Both the position numbers and the translations under genes were made by a program. Below, one piece after another: positions 17,297 through 26,693 of a DNA stretch of 64,000 nt. The notes beneath the pieces were generated by a model. The model was not told the origin of the DNA. It ran no database searches and was given only the letters and a program-made list of their open reading frames with translations. Origin of the DNA: Alteromonas sp. BL110 (lineage in GTDB: Bacteria > Pseudomonadota > Gammaproteobacteria > Enterobacterales > Alteromonadaceae); contig NZ_CP031967.1 of NCBI RefSeq assembly GCF_003443615.1, positions 3,906,001 through 3,970,000 on the forward strand, written 5' to 3'. Position 1 is the first letter of the stretch. Every line of letters begins with the position of its first letter.

Positions 17297-17794
17297 ATGG
17301 CATCAGTTACTTTTCAAGGCAACACAGTTACAACTAAAGGGCAGTTACCAGAAGTTGGTACAGCTGCACCAGACTTTACGTTAGTAAAGGCGGATTTGGG
17401 CGAAGTAACGCTGTCTGAACTTGCTGGAAAAAACATTGTATTGAATATCTTTCCTTCAATCGACACAGGCACCTGCGCGATGTCAGTACGTAAATTTAAC
17501 GAAGAAGCGGCGAAGCTAGATAACACTACGGTTATTTGTGTATCGGCAGATCTTCCTTTCGCTGCGGGCCGTTTCTGCGGCGCAGAAGGCATCGAAAACG
17601 TGCTTACAGGCTCTACTTTCCGTTCAACCTTCGGCGATGATTACGGTGTAACATTTGAATCAGCACCGCTAACAGGTTTACTGTCGCGCTCGGTTGTTGT
17701 TATCGATACTGAAGGTAAAGTGGTTTATACAGAGCAAGTAGCAGAAACTACTGAAGAACCAAACTACGAGTCTGCTATTGCTGCATTAAGCTAA
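17297..17794 (+). CDS. tpx: Thiol peroxidase Tpx
   Basis: A 165-residue peroxiredoxin almost collinear with E. coli Tpx. The peroxidatic cysteine sits in '[16 protein letters not shown]' and the resolving cysteine in 'RFCGAEG', the atypical 2-Cys arrangement. It reduces peroxides using thioredoxin. The start at 17297 follows 'AAACGGAGAAAGCGA', a good ribosome binding site. It forms a single-gene unit ahead of a hairpin at 17876. Confidence 0.95.
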   Translation: MASVTFQGNTVTTKGQLPEVGTAAPDFTLVKADLGEVTLSELAGKNIVLNIFPSIDTGTCAMSVRKFNEEAAKLDNTTVICVSADLPFAAGRFCGAEGIENVLTGSTFRSTFGDDYGVTFESAPLTGLLSRSVVVIDTEGKVVYTEQVAETTEEPNYESAIAALS

Positions 17795-17875
17795 GAAGCC
17801 AGTTTAGTACTAAGTAAAAAGATTCATATTTAATGTGAATCAACACGTACCGACTAGTTTTTAACCCGGTATTAC

Positions 17876-17901
17876 AAGGCGCCCACTTATACGGGCGCTT
17901 T
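17876..17901 (+). terminator. Hairpin between tpx and the sulfurtransferase gene
   Basis: The stem GCGCCC / GGGCGC encloses 'ACTTATAC' and is followed by 'TTTCC'. It is 80 bp after the tpx stop and ends just before the AGGAGG ribosome binding site of the next gene. It may end tpx transcription or shape the 5' leader of the sulfurtransferase mRNA. Confidence 0.5.
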
Positions 17902-17914
17902 CCAGGAGGATGTA

Positions 17915-18745
17915 ATGGCATCAGTATTGCTATCAATAGGCGAGCTAGCTAATGCAATGCAACAAAAGCCAGTCACGCTTGTAAGAGCGTTGATGGATGA
18001 TCCCGTGTCAAAAACACCGGATACACGAACAGCCATGGTACTGCCTGCATCAGTGGATTTTGATCTAGATAGCGAAGGTAGTGATCACATTACAGGCCTA
18101 CCGCACAGTATGCCCTCAGCTGAAGACCTTGCTATTTATCTCGGTAATCAGGGTATAACAGCGAATACGCCCATAGCGGTTTACGACACCCGAGGTATTT
18201 ATTCTGCGCCTAGAGTATGGTGGATGTTAAAAGCATTAGGGCATAAAGATGTATATATATTAAATGGTGGTCAACCAGCGTGGGAGCGGGCAGGGCTTCC
18301 CGTATCAGAACAACAGCAGTATGGGAAATTGACCTATCAAGCTACACCTCGACCAGGGTGGTTTGCAAATTCTAGCGCAGTGCTTCAAGCTATAAATACC
18401 GAAGCGCAATTGCTTGATGCTAGAAGTGCCCCGCGATTCAAAGGCGAAATTTCAGAACCCCGCAAGGGCGTGCGTTCAGGGCATATGCCAGGCGCATTCA
18501 ATGTTCCTTTCGATACACTAGTAAAAGACGGGCATTTCTTATCTGTAGATGAACTTAGTACTGTTTTTGCACAAGCAAAAGTCGATTTACGTAAACCTAT
18601 TATCTGCACCTGCGGTTCAGGCGTTACTGCTTGTATCATTGGTGTTGCAGCTCTTATGTGCGGCGCTACGCAAGTTTCAGTATATGATGGCTCATGGTCT
18701 GAGTGGGGCGCCAATACTCAGTATCCTGTGGTCAAAGACGTTTAA
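17915..18745 (+). CDS. sseA: 3-mercaptopyruvate sulfurtransferase (two-rhodanese-domain)
   Basis: A 276-residue protein with two rhodanese domains. The N-terminal domain (about 10-135) is catalytically inactive. The C-terminal domain (about 150-275) contains the active loop 'CTCGSGVTAC', where the CGSGVTA form is characteristic of 3-mercaptopyruvate rather than thiosulfate sulfurtransferases. It moves sulfur from mercaptopyruvate to thiol or cyanide acceptors. A strong AGGAGG lies 6 bp before the ATG. Confidence 0.85.
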   Translation: MASVLLSIGELANAMQQKPVTLVRALMDDPVSKTPDTRTAMVLPASVDFDLDSEGSDHITGLPHSMPSAEDLAIYLGNQGITANTPIAVYDTRGIYSAPRVWWMLKALGHKDVYILNGGQPAWERAGLPVSEQQQYGKLTYQATPRPGWFANSSAVLQAINTEAQLLDARSAPRFKGEISEPRKGVRSGHMPGAFNVPFDTLVKDGHFLSVDELSTVFAQAKVDLRKPIICTCGSGVTACIIGVAALMCGATQVSVYDGSWSEWGANTQYPVVKDV

Positions 18746-18867
18746 AAGCATAGAAACATGAAGTACAGCAATCATTTACGTAAATTGTACGCCTAAGCGC
18801 CATATTATCGCGAGCTTCATAGCAAACCGAATAATTGGTTTTATCGCAACAGAGTAAAAATAATCCG

Positions 18868-19593
18868 ATGTCAGCTAATCAATCCTTACCCAATATTGTT
18901 ATTCTCACCGGTGCAGGCATCTCCGCTGAATCTGGGTTAAAAACCTTTCGCGATAATGACGGTCTTTGGGAAAATCACAGCGTTGAAGAAGTCGCTACAC
19001 CCGAAGCTTTCGAGCAAAATCCTAGTTTGGTTTATCGCTTCTATAACGCGCGACGAGCACAGCTTCAACAGGATGATGTTGTGCCTAACGCAGCACATAG
19101 GGCGCTTGCTAAACTCGAGAAAGCTTTCGGTCATAAGCTAATGTTGGTGACGCAAAATGTAGATGACTTACATGAGCGTGGTGGAAGTGAATCGGTTTAT
19201 CATATGCATGGTAAGCTATTGTCGGCGCGCTGTGCTATTAGCCAGCAAACTTTTGATTGGCGTGAAAGCTTTGACCACACCACTAAATGCCCGTGTTGCA
19301 ACAGTTTAACCCTTCGACCGGATATCGTGTGGTTTGGTGAAATGCCCATGTATATGGAAGAGATTTACGATGCTCTTTCACAGGCCGATGTATTTTTAGC
19401 TATCGGTACATCGGGTAATGTGTATCCGGCTGCTGGGTTTGTTCAGATTGCTAAAGAAAATGGGGCACATACAATAGAAGCGAATTTAGAACCTGGTGTA
19501 TCCAATGCCTTGTTCGACGCATCACTCACCGGTCCTGCCTCGCGCATAGTTCCGCAGTGGGTAGATGAACTAATTTCAAAGTATGCGCTGTAG
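18868..19593 (+). CDS. cobB: Sirtuin NAD-dependent protein deacylase
   Basis: A 241-residue class III sirtuin. 'LTGAGISAESGLKTFR' is the NAD-binding GAGxS motif, 'VTQNVDDLHERGG' and 'YHMHG' hold the catalytic histidine, and 'LAIGTSGNVYPAAGF' closes the NAD site. The 'FYNARRAQL' helix keeps the Tyr and Arg that make SIRT5/CobB enzymes accept succinyl groups. Zinc-ligand cysteines are 'ARCAIS' and 'CPCC'. The frame is open from a TTG at 18835 but the ATG at 18868 gives the normal N-terminus. It is followed closely by the LysE-type gene. Confidence 0.9.
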   Translation: MSANQSLPNIVILTGAGISAESGLKTFRDNDGLWENHSVEEVATPEAFEQNPSLVYRFYNARRAQLQQDDVVPNAAHRALAKLEKAFGHKLMLVTQNVDDLHERGGSESVYHMHGKLLSARCAISQQTFDWRESFDHTTKCPCCNSLTLRPDIVWFGEMPMYMEEIYDALSQADVFLAIGTSGNVYPAAGFVQIAKENGAHTIEANLEPGVSNALFDASLTGPASRIVPQWVDELISKYAL

Positions 19594-19605
19594 GAGGCGC
19601 AAAGC

Positions 19606-20232
19606 ATGCAGTATATGAACGAATTTCTTACCATTGCACTGGTCCATCTTGTGGCTGTTGCCAGCCCAGGACCTGACTTTGCGGTGGTTGTTCGAAACAG
19701 CGTGGCTTATGGCAGACGTATAGCCATTTACACCAGTATCGGTATCGGCCTAGCTATCTTACTGCACGTTGCCTACTCGCTAGTTGGGTTAAGTGTAGTA
19801 ATTGCAACAACTCCTTGGCTTTTCACCACTTTTAGCTACGCTGCCGCCGCTTATTTACTTTATCTGGCGTTCGGTGCGCTTAGAAGTGGTCCTGTAAACC
19901 AGGAGCAACCCGTAAACGCCGAAAAGAAAACATCACAGATCTCTGCAAAACGTGCCGTATGGATGGGGTTTCTCACAAACGGGCTTAATCCAAAAGCAAC
20001 ACTGTTTTTCCTTTCACTTTTTACCGCCATCATCAGCATTGATACGCCATTTAGCGTAAAGCTCGGCTATGGTATCTATTTAGCGTTTGCCACTGGGCTT
20101 TGGTTTTGTTTCCTTTCCTACCTCTTAAGTACTAGTAAAGTCGCCGAACTTATTGGTAAAAAAGGTTACTGGTTGGATAGGGCTATGGGCGTGCTTTTAG
20201 TTGGGTTAGCAGCTAAGTTAGTGCTAGGTTAA
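19606..20232 (+). CDS. LysE/RhtB family amino acid exporter
   Basis: A 208-residue membrane protein with about six hydrophobic segments. The N-terminus 'LVAVASPGPDFAVVVRNSV' is the conserved LysE/RhtB signature with PGPD, and 'GFLTNGLNPKATLFFLSLF' matches the second conserved motif of the family. It would export amino acids or their analogues through the inner membrane. It starts 12 bp after cobB with 'AGGAGG' spaced 9 bp from the ATG, so the two may be cotranscribed. The substrate cannot be told from sequence. Confidence 0.85.
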   Translation: MQYMNEFLTIALVHLVAVASPGPDFAVVVRNSVAYGRRIAIYTSIGIGLAILLHVAYSLVGLSVVIATTPWLFTTFSYAAAAYLLYLAFGALRSGPVNQEQPVNAEKKTSQISAKRAVWMGFLTNGLNPKATLFFLSLFTAIISIDTPFSVKLGYGIYLAFATGLWFCFLSYLLSTSKVAELIGKKGYWLDRAMGVLLVGLAAKLVLG

Positions 20233-20315
20233 CTTTTGTTTATTACACAAGCAGGCATTTATTTTTGTGAATTGGTATAATCGCGCCGATTTTTCTAAAA
20301 ATATAAGAGAGTTGT

Positions 20316-21047
20316 GTGAAAGACGTAAACCCAGACCGCCTGAACAATACGTTGTCTAAACAGTATCAATTCGATACTAAAGGTCTCTTGCGCCGCGCTG
20401 CCGGTTTAACAAAAGCTAATTTTTCATCATTGTTTCAAGGTAGCCTTGTTCTATTTTTGGCCTTTGTGGTGCTTGGGGGGGTTGCTCAACAGTACATTAC
20501 AATCAATGACGACGGTAGCTATGTATTCGAGCACCAGTCTATAATCCAGATTGTGGCAATCTGCATTGTTGCTCCGCTACTTACAGGCTTATATATGATG
20601 GGCGTTTTTGTAGCGCGAGGCGTAAAAATATCGGTATTTACGGTATTTCAGTTTTTTCCCCTTATATTTCTGGTTGCGTTAACCCAGCTAGTTAACAGTA
20701 TCCTGGTGCAGCTGGGCATGATGCTGCTCATCTTACCTGGTGTGTACTTCTATTTAGCGTCGTCTTTTTCACTTATGTTAGTGGCCGACAGAAAGTTAAC
20801 GCCAATAAGCGCAATTATTCTTTCATGCCGTGTATTCAATGCGTACTGGGCTCACATTGCCAGTATCTTCGGGGTGCTCTTCTTATTGTTTGTTTCGGTA
20901 CCGCTGACGTTCGGGGTTTCCCTCATCTGGGTGTTACCTTTTTATTTTAGTATGATGGGGTTGCTCTATCAGGAATTGATTGGCGAGCAGGGAGTAAGCA
21001 CGGAAGCATCTGTAAATGATGTGAATGAGTCGAGCTTCGATGCATAA
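20316..21047 (+). CDS. Integral membrane protein of unknown function
   Basis: A 243-residue protein with a GTG start (20316). It has five or six hydrophobic segments, at about residues 45-62, 85-110, 120-145, 150-170 and 195-230. The pattern is like YciC/DUF-type inner membrane proteins but I recognise no signature. The C-terminal tail is acidic. It overlaps the next gene (Bax-like) by 23 bp, so the two are likely cotranscribed. Confidence 0.7.
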   Translation: MKDVNPDRLNNTLSKQYQFDTKGLLRRAAGLTKANFSSLFQGSLVLFLAFVVLGGVAQQYITINDDGSYVFEHQSIIQIVAICIVAPLLTGLYMMGVFVARGVKISVFTVFQFFPLIFLVALTQLVNSILVQLGMMLLILPGVYFYLASSFSLMLVADRKLTPISAIILSCRVFNAYWAHIASIFGVLFLLFVSVPLTFGVSLIWVLPFYFSMMGLLYQELIGEQGVSTEASVNDVNESSFDA

Positions 21048-21831
21048 AAGAGAAACCTTTAAAATTGTCCTTATAACGCTAGGTGTATTGGCGGTTATTG
21101 TTATTAATGCCATTATTTTTACTAAGGACGAACCGGATATTTTAGATATACCGCAAACGGTAGAGGCTAAAAAGCCGGTGCCTGATTTCTCTTCTTATAG
21201 CAACGTAAAAGAGAAGAAAGAGGCGTTTTTTGATTATCTGCGCCCTGAGGTAGAGAAGCAAAATGCCTACCTACTCACCTTGAGACATTATGTACAAACC
21301 TTGTATAGAAAAGCGTTAGCTAACGAGTCACTTTCAGAAGACGACATGGCTAGGCTTGAATGGCTTGAAGAAGAGTATCGGGTAAAGTCCACACAGCCTT
21401 TAAAAACCAAGCTATTGGCCTTATTGCAAAAAATTGATGTTTTACCTGAAGAGCTAGTACTTGTTCAAGCTGCAAATGAATCTGCTTGGGGAACAAGCCG
21501 ATTTGCAAGAAAGGGCTACAACTTTTTTGGTTTATGGTGTTTTTCAAAAGGGTGCGGTTTCGTCCCAAATCGCCGAAATACCGGCGCATCACACGAAGTT
21601 GCTAAGTTTGATAGCTTATCGCGCGCCACCTATACCTATATGCGTAACCTCAACAGACACGATGCCTATGCTGATTTAAGAGAGATCCGCAGCCGTCTAC
21701 GAGCTAACCAATTACCTATTACTGGTGTTGCGTTGGCAGAAGGGCTAATGAATTATTCCGAGCGAGGAGCCGCTTATGTTGAAGAGCTCCAAACAATGAT
21801 CCTATTTAACGAGGAGTTTTTATCCGAATGA
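21025..21831 (+). CDS. Bax-like glucosaminidase domain protein
   Basis: A 268-residue protein with an N-terminal membrane anchor (about residues 10-32) and an outward-facing C-terminal glucosaminidase-type domain. That domain shows 'QAANESAWGTSRFARKGYNF' with the catalytic Glu in 'NESAWG', then 'GLWCFSKGCGF' and a late 'LMNYSERGAAYVEEL', as in E. coli Bax. It probably hydrolyses peptidoglycan in the periplasm. An in-frame ATG at 21040 is an alternative start. It overlaps the upstream membrane protein and the downstream DUF2987 gene by 4 bp. Confidence 0.8.
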   Translation: MSRASMHKRETFKIVLITLGVLAVIVINAIIFTKDEPDILDIPQTVEAKKPVPDFSSYSNVKEKKEAFFDYLRPEVEKQNAYLLTLRHYVQTLYRKALANESLSEDDMARLEWLEEEYRVKSTQPLKTKLLALLQKIDVLPEELVLVQAANESAWGTSRFARKGYNFFGLWCFSKGCGFVPNRRNTGASHEVAKFDSLSRATYTYMRNLNRHDAYADLREIRSRLRANQLPITGVALAEGLMNYSERGAAYVEELQTMILFNEEFLSE

Positions 21832-22475
21832 TACGCGCTGCATTATTTATTGCTTCATCTCTGTTTGTCGGTTTTGGCAGTACATCCGTAACTGCTGAAA
21901 CGATAGATGTAGAGTACAGCCGTTTCTACAGCCATGTTAAAAAGCTAGATAACGAAGATACCCAAGCACTTCAGTTTGCTTTTGGTTTTGTCCGAGTAGG
22001 TGAAGGGCGTTTATGCGGGGTTAACGGTGCATCTATCGTTACCGATAAGAAAACAATGTCACTAGAAGTTACTGATGAAGGACGTTTTACCGTACCCACT
22101 GAAAAAGCACTGAAACTGGCTAATGCACTGGTACGTATCGACTTAAACGAACGTGCGAACGTTTGTGATATGTCAGTGCAGCTTGAAACTAAGCCCGAAT
22201 ACCTTAAACAGTATTACAAGCAAGAAGAACTCACTTTCTTATATGAACAGTATGAAGCTTTCTTCAATGAGATGGGGAGCTTTTTGTCTTTTATGATGCC
22301 GTCAGTGAAGGGCTTAATGATTCAGTTTGACGACAAGAATTTAGATTTCGTTACGCCGCAAGGTGTACAAATTAACAACGGTGTTCTGCATTTAGAACAA
22401 GAGTGGATAAATGAGGCGAAAGGCTTAACGCTCCCTAAAGCGCCGCTTCGTGTAACAGCTATGGCATCTAGTTAA
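21828..22475 (+). CDS. Exported DUF2987-type protein
   Basis: A 215-residue protein with a clear signal peptide (about residues 1-24, 'LFIASSLFVGFGSTSVTA'). The mature part begins 'ETIDVEYSRFYSHVKKLDNE', which I associate with DUF2987 proteins of Alteromonadales and Vibrionales. The function of the family is unknown to me. It overlaps the bax-like gene (ATGA), so it is probably part of a three-gene unit starting at 20316 and may act in envelope maintenance. Confidence 0.65.
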   Translation: MIRAALFIASSLFVGFGSTSVTAETIDVEYSRFYSHVKKLDNEDTQALQFAFGFVRVGEGRLCGVNGASIVTDKKTMSLEVTDEGRFTVPTEKALKLANALVRIDLNERANVCDMSVQLETKPEYLKQYYKQEELTFLYEQYEAFFNEMGSFLSFMMPSVKGLMIQFDDKNLDFVTPQGVQINNGVLHLEQEWINEAKGLTLPKAPLRVTAMASS

Positions 22476-22489
22476 TCTGCCTTTTGAAC

Positions 22490-22523
22490 AATTAGGTATC
22501 AGGTTAGCAACTGATACCTAATT
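22490..22523. terminator. 13-bp perfect hairpin overlapping the rssA stop codon
   Basis: AATTAGGTATCAG and CTGATACCTAATT are perfect inverted repeats separated by 8 bases. They lie between the convergent DUF2987 gene and rssA, and the left arm contains the rssA stop codon. No long T run follows on either side, so it may be a mRNA 3'-end stabiliser as much as a terminator. Confidence 0.55.
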
Positions 22524-23524
22524 TGCTCTGCGATCCGCGCGATGGTTTCTTCACCTTTTGCGCAAAGTTCTTCCGCCCTGTGAAACTCCATAATGCCAAC
22601 ATCAGTAAGCTGAGGTTCGATAAGTATATCTGGCGGATCGCCGGCTAGACGTGAACGAGTAACACGAGCTTGAAGTATTTCAAGTGAGCTACTCATTACG
22701 CTCATGATCCCCGGTGGATTTCGCTTATTCACCTTAGCGGGTACTTCGGTAAATTCTTCTTCTACTTTTTCAATAACGTCAGACGCTATGCTTTCTTCGG
22801 TATTCACATCGTCAGAAGCATTAAATTGAAGCTGCTCTTCATTTTCCGCTGATGCTTTGTCATCTTTACTATCAGGCGAAAACCATTGGCGCAATACGTT
22901 TTGGCTTTTAGTAAAAAAGTCTTCGGTTTTACGTTGGTTTTCTTCGTGGTCTTGCCTTAACTTTTCTAACCGAAGCGGGCGAAAGTCGGCGTTAAGGTTA
23001 ACCGCAATTACAAAGTCTGCACCTAACTGTCGACACAGGTTAACCGGTACAGGGTTAACCACCGCACCATCTACCAGCCAGCGATCGCCGTGAGCGACGG
23101 GGGCAAAGAGCGCAGGGATAGCGCAAGATGCTTGAATGGTGTCGCCAATGGGCCCTGAATTGAACACCACTTCTCGACCTGTGTATAGGTCGGTAGCGAC
23201 TGTGGCAAAAGGTTTAAGCATGTCTTCATAAGAAGAGACACAAAACTCGCTTGCAAGTTTGTCGAAAACCTTTTGTCCGCTGGCAATACCGCCGCGTCTT
23301 AATCCAACGCCCATAAGCGCAAGTACCTGCCAGTCACTAAGTGAACAGGCCCACTCTTTTAAACCCTCTAATCTGCCACTTGCGTAGGCAGCGCCAACAT
23401 AAGCACCAATGGAGCAACCAGCGACAACGTCAATCTTAACGCCAAGCTTTTCTAATGCTTCAATTATACCAATGTGCGTCCAGCCCCTTGCGGCACCGGC
23501 ACCTAACGCAAGTCCAATTTTCAT
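22499..23524 (-). CDS. rssA: Patatin-like phospholipase family protein (RssA-like)
   Basis: A 341-residue patatin. 'GLALGAGAARGWTHIGII' is the oxyanion-hole motif, 'GCSIGAYVGAAYAS' holds the nucleophile Ser (GXSXG), and 'LVDGAVVNPVP' the catalytic Asp. The Ser-Asp dyad is complete. An acidic, low-complexity insert rich in Glu/Asp (about residues 195-270) separates the core from the C-terminal helices and is longer than in short RssA proteins. The start codon directly follows the ttcA stop, so they form an operon. The physiological lipid substrate is not known. Confidence 0.85.
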   Translation of the reverse strand: MKIGLALGAGAARGWTHIGIIEALEKLGVKIDVVAGCSIGAYVGAAYASGRLEGLKEWACSLSDWQVLALMGVGLRRGGIASGQKVFDKLASEFCVSSYEDMLKPFATVATDLYTGREVVFNSGPIGDTIQASCAIPALFAPVAHGDRWLVDGAVVNPVPVNLCRQLGADFVIAVNLNADFRPLRLEKLRQDHEENQRKTEDFFTKSQNVLRQWFSPDSKDDKASAENEEQLQFNASDDVNTEESIASDVIEKVEEEFTEVPAKVNKRNPPGIMSVMSSSLEILQARVTRSRLAGDPPDILIEPQLTDVGIMEFHRAEELCAKGEETIARIAEQIRYQLLT

Positions 23525-24478
23525 TTACTTTGGTTCCATAATATTTACTACCTCGATAGCGTTATCTTCATCGTTAAGATCTGCACTATTTTCTGTAGTA
23601 AAAGAAGGTTCATCAAATCCGATATCACCATCTGCAACGGGGCCGTCTTGGGTGGCAATAGACTTAAAGTCATAAAGGTTGCTGTCTACAAGGTGTGAAG
23701 GGGCCACGTTTTGAAGCGCACGGAACATTGATTCAATACGACCTGGGAAACGGCGGTTCCAGTCTTGAAGCATTGCTTTGATATTCTGGCGCTGTAGATT
23801 TTCCTGTGAACCACAAAGGTTACACGGAATTATTGGGAACTCAGCGGCTTGTGAATATTTCACAATGTCTTTTTCGCTGCAGTACGCAAGTGGGCGAATA
23901 ACAATATGTTCACCGTTATCGCTGACCAGTTTTGGTGGCATAGATTTCAGCTTACCACCGTGAAACATGTTCAGAAAGAAAGTTTCTAACATGTCGTCAC
24001 GATGGTGTCCTAAAGCAATTTTAGTCGCGCCTAACTCTTTCGCTGTGCGGTATAAAATACCACGACGCAAACGAGAGCAAAGCGAACAGGTCGTTTTCCC
24101 TTCAGGAATTTTGTCTTTAACAATAGAGTAGGTGTCTTCTTCTACAATCTTGTAGTCAACGCCAATGCTGTCTAAGTACTCGGGTAAGATATGTTCGGGA
24201 AAACCAGGTTGCTTTTGGTCAAGATTTACCGCAACAATATCAAAATGAATAGGCGCAATCTTCTTTAAAAACAATAGAATATCAAGCATGGTATAGCTGT
24301 CTTTACCGCCAGATAAACACACCATGACCTTGTCGTTGTTTTCAATCATACCGAAATCGCCAATGGCCTTACCCACGTTGCGGCGAAGTCGTTTCTGAAG
24401 TTTGTTGAAGTTGTACTTTTGCTTACTTTGCGCGGCGTTTAACGTCGGCGCGTCAGCACTGCTTGTGCCTAAACTCAT
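23525..24478 (-). CDS. ttcA: tRNA 2-thiocytidine(32) synthetase TtcA
   Basis: A 317-residue PP-loop ATPase. '[12 protein letters not shown]' is the PP-loop for ATP, and two CxxC pairs ('[10 protein letters not shown]' and 'CNLCGSQ') are the iron-sulfur and catalytic cysteines of TtcA. It thiolates C32 in several tRNAs. The C-terminal 50 residues are acidic and extend past the usual core. It is the first gene of a two-gene unit with rssA. In enterobacteria ttcA lies near fnr and uspE, as here. Confidence 0.95.
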   Translation of the reverse strand: MSLGTSSADAPTLNAAQSKQKYNFNKLQKRLRRNVGKAIGDFGMIENNDKVMVCLSGGKDSYTMLDILLFLKKIAPIHFDIVAVNLDQKQPGFPEHILPEYLDSIGVDYKIVEEDTYSIVKDKIPEGKTTCSLCSRLRRGILYRTAKELGATKIALGHHRDDMLETFFLNMFHGGKLKSMPPKLVSDNGEHIVIRPLAYCSEKDIVKYSQAAEFPIIPCNLCGSQENLQRQNIKAMLQDWNRRFPGRIESMFRALQNVAPSHLVDSNLYDFKSIATQDGPVADGDIGFDEPSFTTENSADLNDEDNAIEVVNIMEPK

Positions 24479-24712
24479 AATTAACTAGCTTGGTTTGTGA
24501 TAAAGACGCCATTATACATTAAAGCGCCTTTTCGAGACTATCGCTGTGTAGTTAAATTTATCGAGAAGCGTTAAGTACTGATTTAAGCGTGTGTGACTAA
24601 TTCGCGTAATTAACCGCTAAATGCGCACTTTTTTTTATGAAAAACGCCAAGCGCCGACTCGCTATTTGTTGCCACCGAGTGTCTTGGTATTTTAGCGCAA
24701 CTAAGTAGTTAA

Positions 24713-25636
24713 CTACACGGTTATCGGTGATTCAAATCCATCGGGCTTAATTGCTAATACGTCACAATTCAGTTCATCGATAACGTGTTCGGCAGTATTG
24801 CCAATAAGCGCTGCTGAAATACCCACCCGTCCCACGGTACCTATTACAACTAACTCTGCATCGAGTGTTTTTGCTACTTGTGGGATAACTTTTTCAGGTA
24901 AGCCTTCTTTCACCACACATTTATTATCTGGAATACCGTATTTGAGTGCGTGACTACGCATTTCCTTCATATGATGGTTTTTTACCGCATCGTGATACGT
25001 GTCAGGGTCAAACTCCGGCACTTCGATGGCAATGTTGAGTGGTGTTGAAGGGTAGCTGTTGACTAAATTAACGTTACCTTTCAGCAAAGAGGCATAGTCA
25101 TTCGCGATTAATGTAAGCTTGTCGTTTAGTACAGCGTGTTCATCATCTTCGCTTCCTACGTTCACTGCAGCAATGATTTCACCGCCTTCTGGCCAGTCAT
25201 GTTCTTTAACGAGTAGAACGGGGCGCGGACACTTGCGCATTAAGTGCCAGTCCGTAGGGGTAAAGATCACCGAGGCAAGGTCGTCATGTTTTTTAGTGGC
25301 TTTTACTACTAAGTCGATTTGGTTGTTAAGGGCGAAATAAATAATCGACTCATAAGCACGGTTGTTCCACTCAACTACAATATCGGTCTCTGAAAAGCCT
25401 TGTTCTTTTAGTTGGGCAGAAAGCCATTTGGCGTGCTCTTTTGTAACGGCATCGCGCATTGATTCACGTTCGTCGGGGCTAAGCATGGTTGTCATATCGT
25501 AAGACAGATCAAATACCACCATCATAGCAGTAACCGTGGCGCCCGTTTTTGACGCAAGTTCATAGGCACGGCTTAGGGCAGGCTGGTTATCGCGTTCCGC
25601 ATCCACTACGGCAAGAATTCGTTTACACTCAATCAT
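24713..25636 (-). CDS. uspE: Universal stress protein UspE (tandem Usp domains)
   Basis: A 307-residue cytoplasmic protein made of two Usp domains (about 1-150 and 160-305). The N-terminus 'RILAVVDAERDNQPALSRAY' and the C-terminal 'GTVGRVGISAALIGNTAEHV' are typical of UspE. The second domain keeps the G-x2-G-x9-G[ST/N] loop in degenerate form. In E. coli uspE is adjacent to fnr and helps in stress survival and motility. Here it is downstream of an fnr gene on the same strand, with an FNR-like box in between. Confidence 0.9.
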   Translation of the reverse strand: MIECKRILAVVDAERDNQPALSRAYELASKTGATVTAMMVVFDLSYDMTTMLSPDERESMRDAVTKEHAKWLSAQLKEQGFSETDIVVEWNNRAYESIIYFALNNQIDLVVKATKKHDDLASVIFTPTDWHLMRKCPRPVLLVKEHDWPEGGEIIAAVNVGSEDDEHAVLNDKLTLIANDYASLLKGNVNLVNSYPSTPLNIAIEVPEFDPDTYHDAVKNHHMKEMRSHALKYGIPDNKCVVKEGLPEKVIPQVAKTLDAELVVIGTVGRVGISAALIGNTAEHVIDELNCDVLAIKPDGFESPITV

Positions 25637-25747
25637 AACGTCTCCTCAACTACAAAGCTTTGTATGGCTGTCGACATCGAAATTGTTTCAAAACAGTTTA
25701 TATAAACCATTTATATTAACTATAAACGACATTTTGAAAAACGTGAG

Positions 25748-25761
25748 TTGTTTTGGATCAA
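25748..25761 (-). promoter_or_regulatory. FNR-like box upstream of uspE
   Basis: TTGTT-TTGG-ATCAA matches the FNR consensus TTGAT-N4-ATCAA in 9 of 10 defined bases. It lies about 112 bp before the uspE start codon, suggesting oxygen-responsive control of uspE by the neighbouring regulator. Confidence 0.5.
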
Positions 25762-25907
25762 GAGTGTTAAACGTAAATGAAAAGTTCAGGAATTAAAACG
25801 AAAGCTGAGCGCGTTCAGTGAGATATAAGGTAAAAGTTAGCGATATGAGATGAACGAGTGTTAAGCAAAAGCGCACGTTCCGCGCGCTTAAGGTAACACA
25901 CGAAAAA

Positions 25908-26648
25908 TTAGCCGTTACAGACCACGCTAGGTCCATTTAACGCCTCTAGCTTGGTATTTAACCGATCAAAATCCAAAACAGAAATAAGCTTACCGTCTAC
26001 TTTTATAATGTTTTCCTTCTGAAAACGGCTCAATAGACGACTAATGGTTTCTATCGTTAACCCTAAATAGTTGCCGATTTCGTTACGGGTCATAGTCAGG
26101 TGAAATTCCCTGTGCGAGAAGCCGCGCTCTTCAAAGCGCTGGGAAAGATGCGATATAAAATAAAGTAAACGCTCTTCTGCGGTACGCTTGTTTAAAAGCA
26201 TAATCATGTCGTGATCTTGTTTTATTTCCGCGCTCATAAAGCTCATTATTTGATGGCGTAACTTAGGGAATTGCACCGACATTTCATCGAGGGTGTCGTA
26301 AGGCAGTTCACATACCATGGCTGTTTCTAGCGCAGAGGTGTAGCTTTGGTGTTTATTTTCCCGTAAGGCATCGAACCCAATAATATCACCCGGGAAGTGG
26401 AAGCCGGTGATTTGCTCTTCACCCTCTTGGTTGGTTACAAATGATTTGAAAGAGCCCGTTCTTACAGCGAAAAGTGAACGAAATTTATCGCCAGTTTGAA
26501 TGAGCGTATCGCCTTTATGGAGCGGTTTTTTGCGCTCAATTATATCGTCAAGAGACTCAATTTCTGTTTTGTTCAGTGCCACCGGTAAACATAAGTGACT
26601 GAAGCTACAGTTTTGACAGTGAATAGAAAATTGGCTTCCTTTGCTCAT
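25908..26648 (-). CDS. fnr: Fnr-type oxygen-sensing transcription regulator
   Basis: A 246-residue CRP/FNR protein. The N-terminal '[10 protein letters not shown]' gives the C-x2-C-x5-C cysteines and a later Cys ('VCELPYD') completes the four ligands of an O2-labile 4Fe-4S cluster. The recognition helix '[16 protein letters not shown]' has the E..SR reading the TTGAT half site. It acts as the main anaerobic switch (EtrA/FNR). The frame is open upstream to 26687 but the ATG at 26648 gives the standard N-terminus. Several FNR-like boxes in this window are candidate targets, most clearly upstream of ccoN. Confidence 0.95.
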   Translation of the reverse strand: MSKGSQFSIHCQNCSFSHLCLPVALNKTEIESLDDIIERKKPLHKGDTLIQTGDKFRSLFAVRTGSFKSFVTNQEGEEQITGFHFPGDIIGFDALRENKHQSYTSALETAMVCELPYDTLDEMSVQFPKLRHQIMSFMSAEIKQDHDMIMLLNKRTAEERLLYFISHLSQRFEERGFSHREFHLTMTRNEIGNYLGLTIETISRLLSRFQKENIIKVDGKLISVLDFDRLNTKLEALNGPSVVCNG

Positions 26649-26693
26649 AATGCATGCTCTTTTGAAGATTACGCAATTATGATACACCCATTT

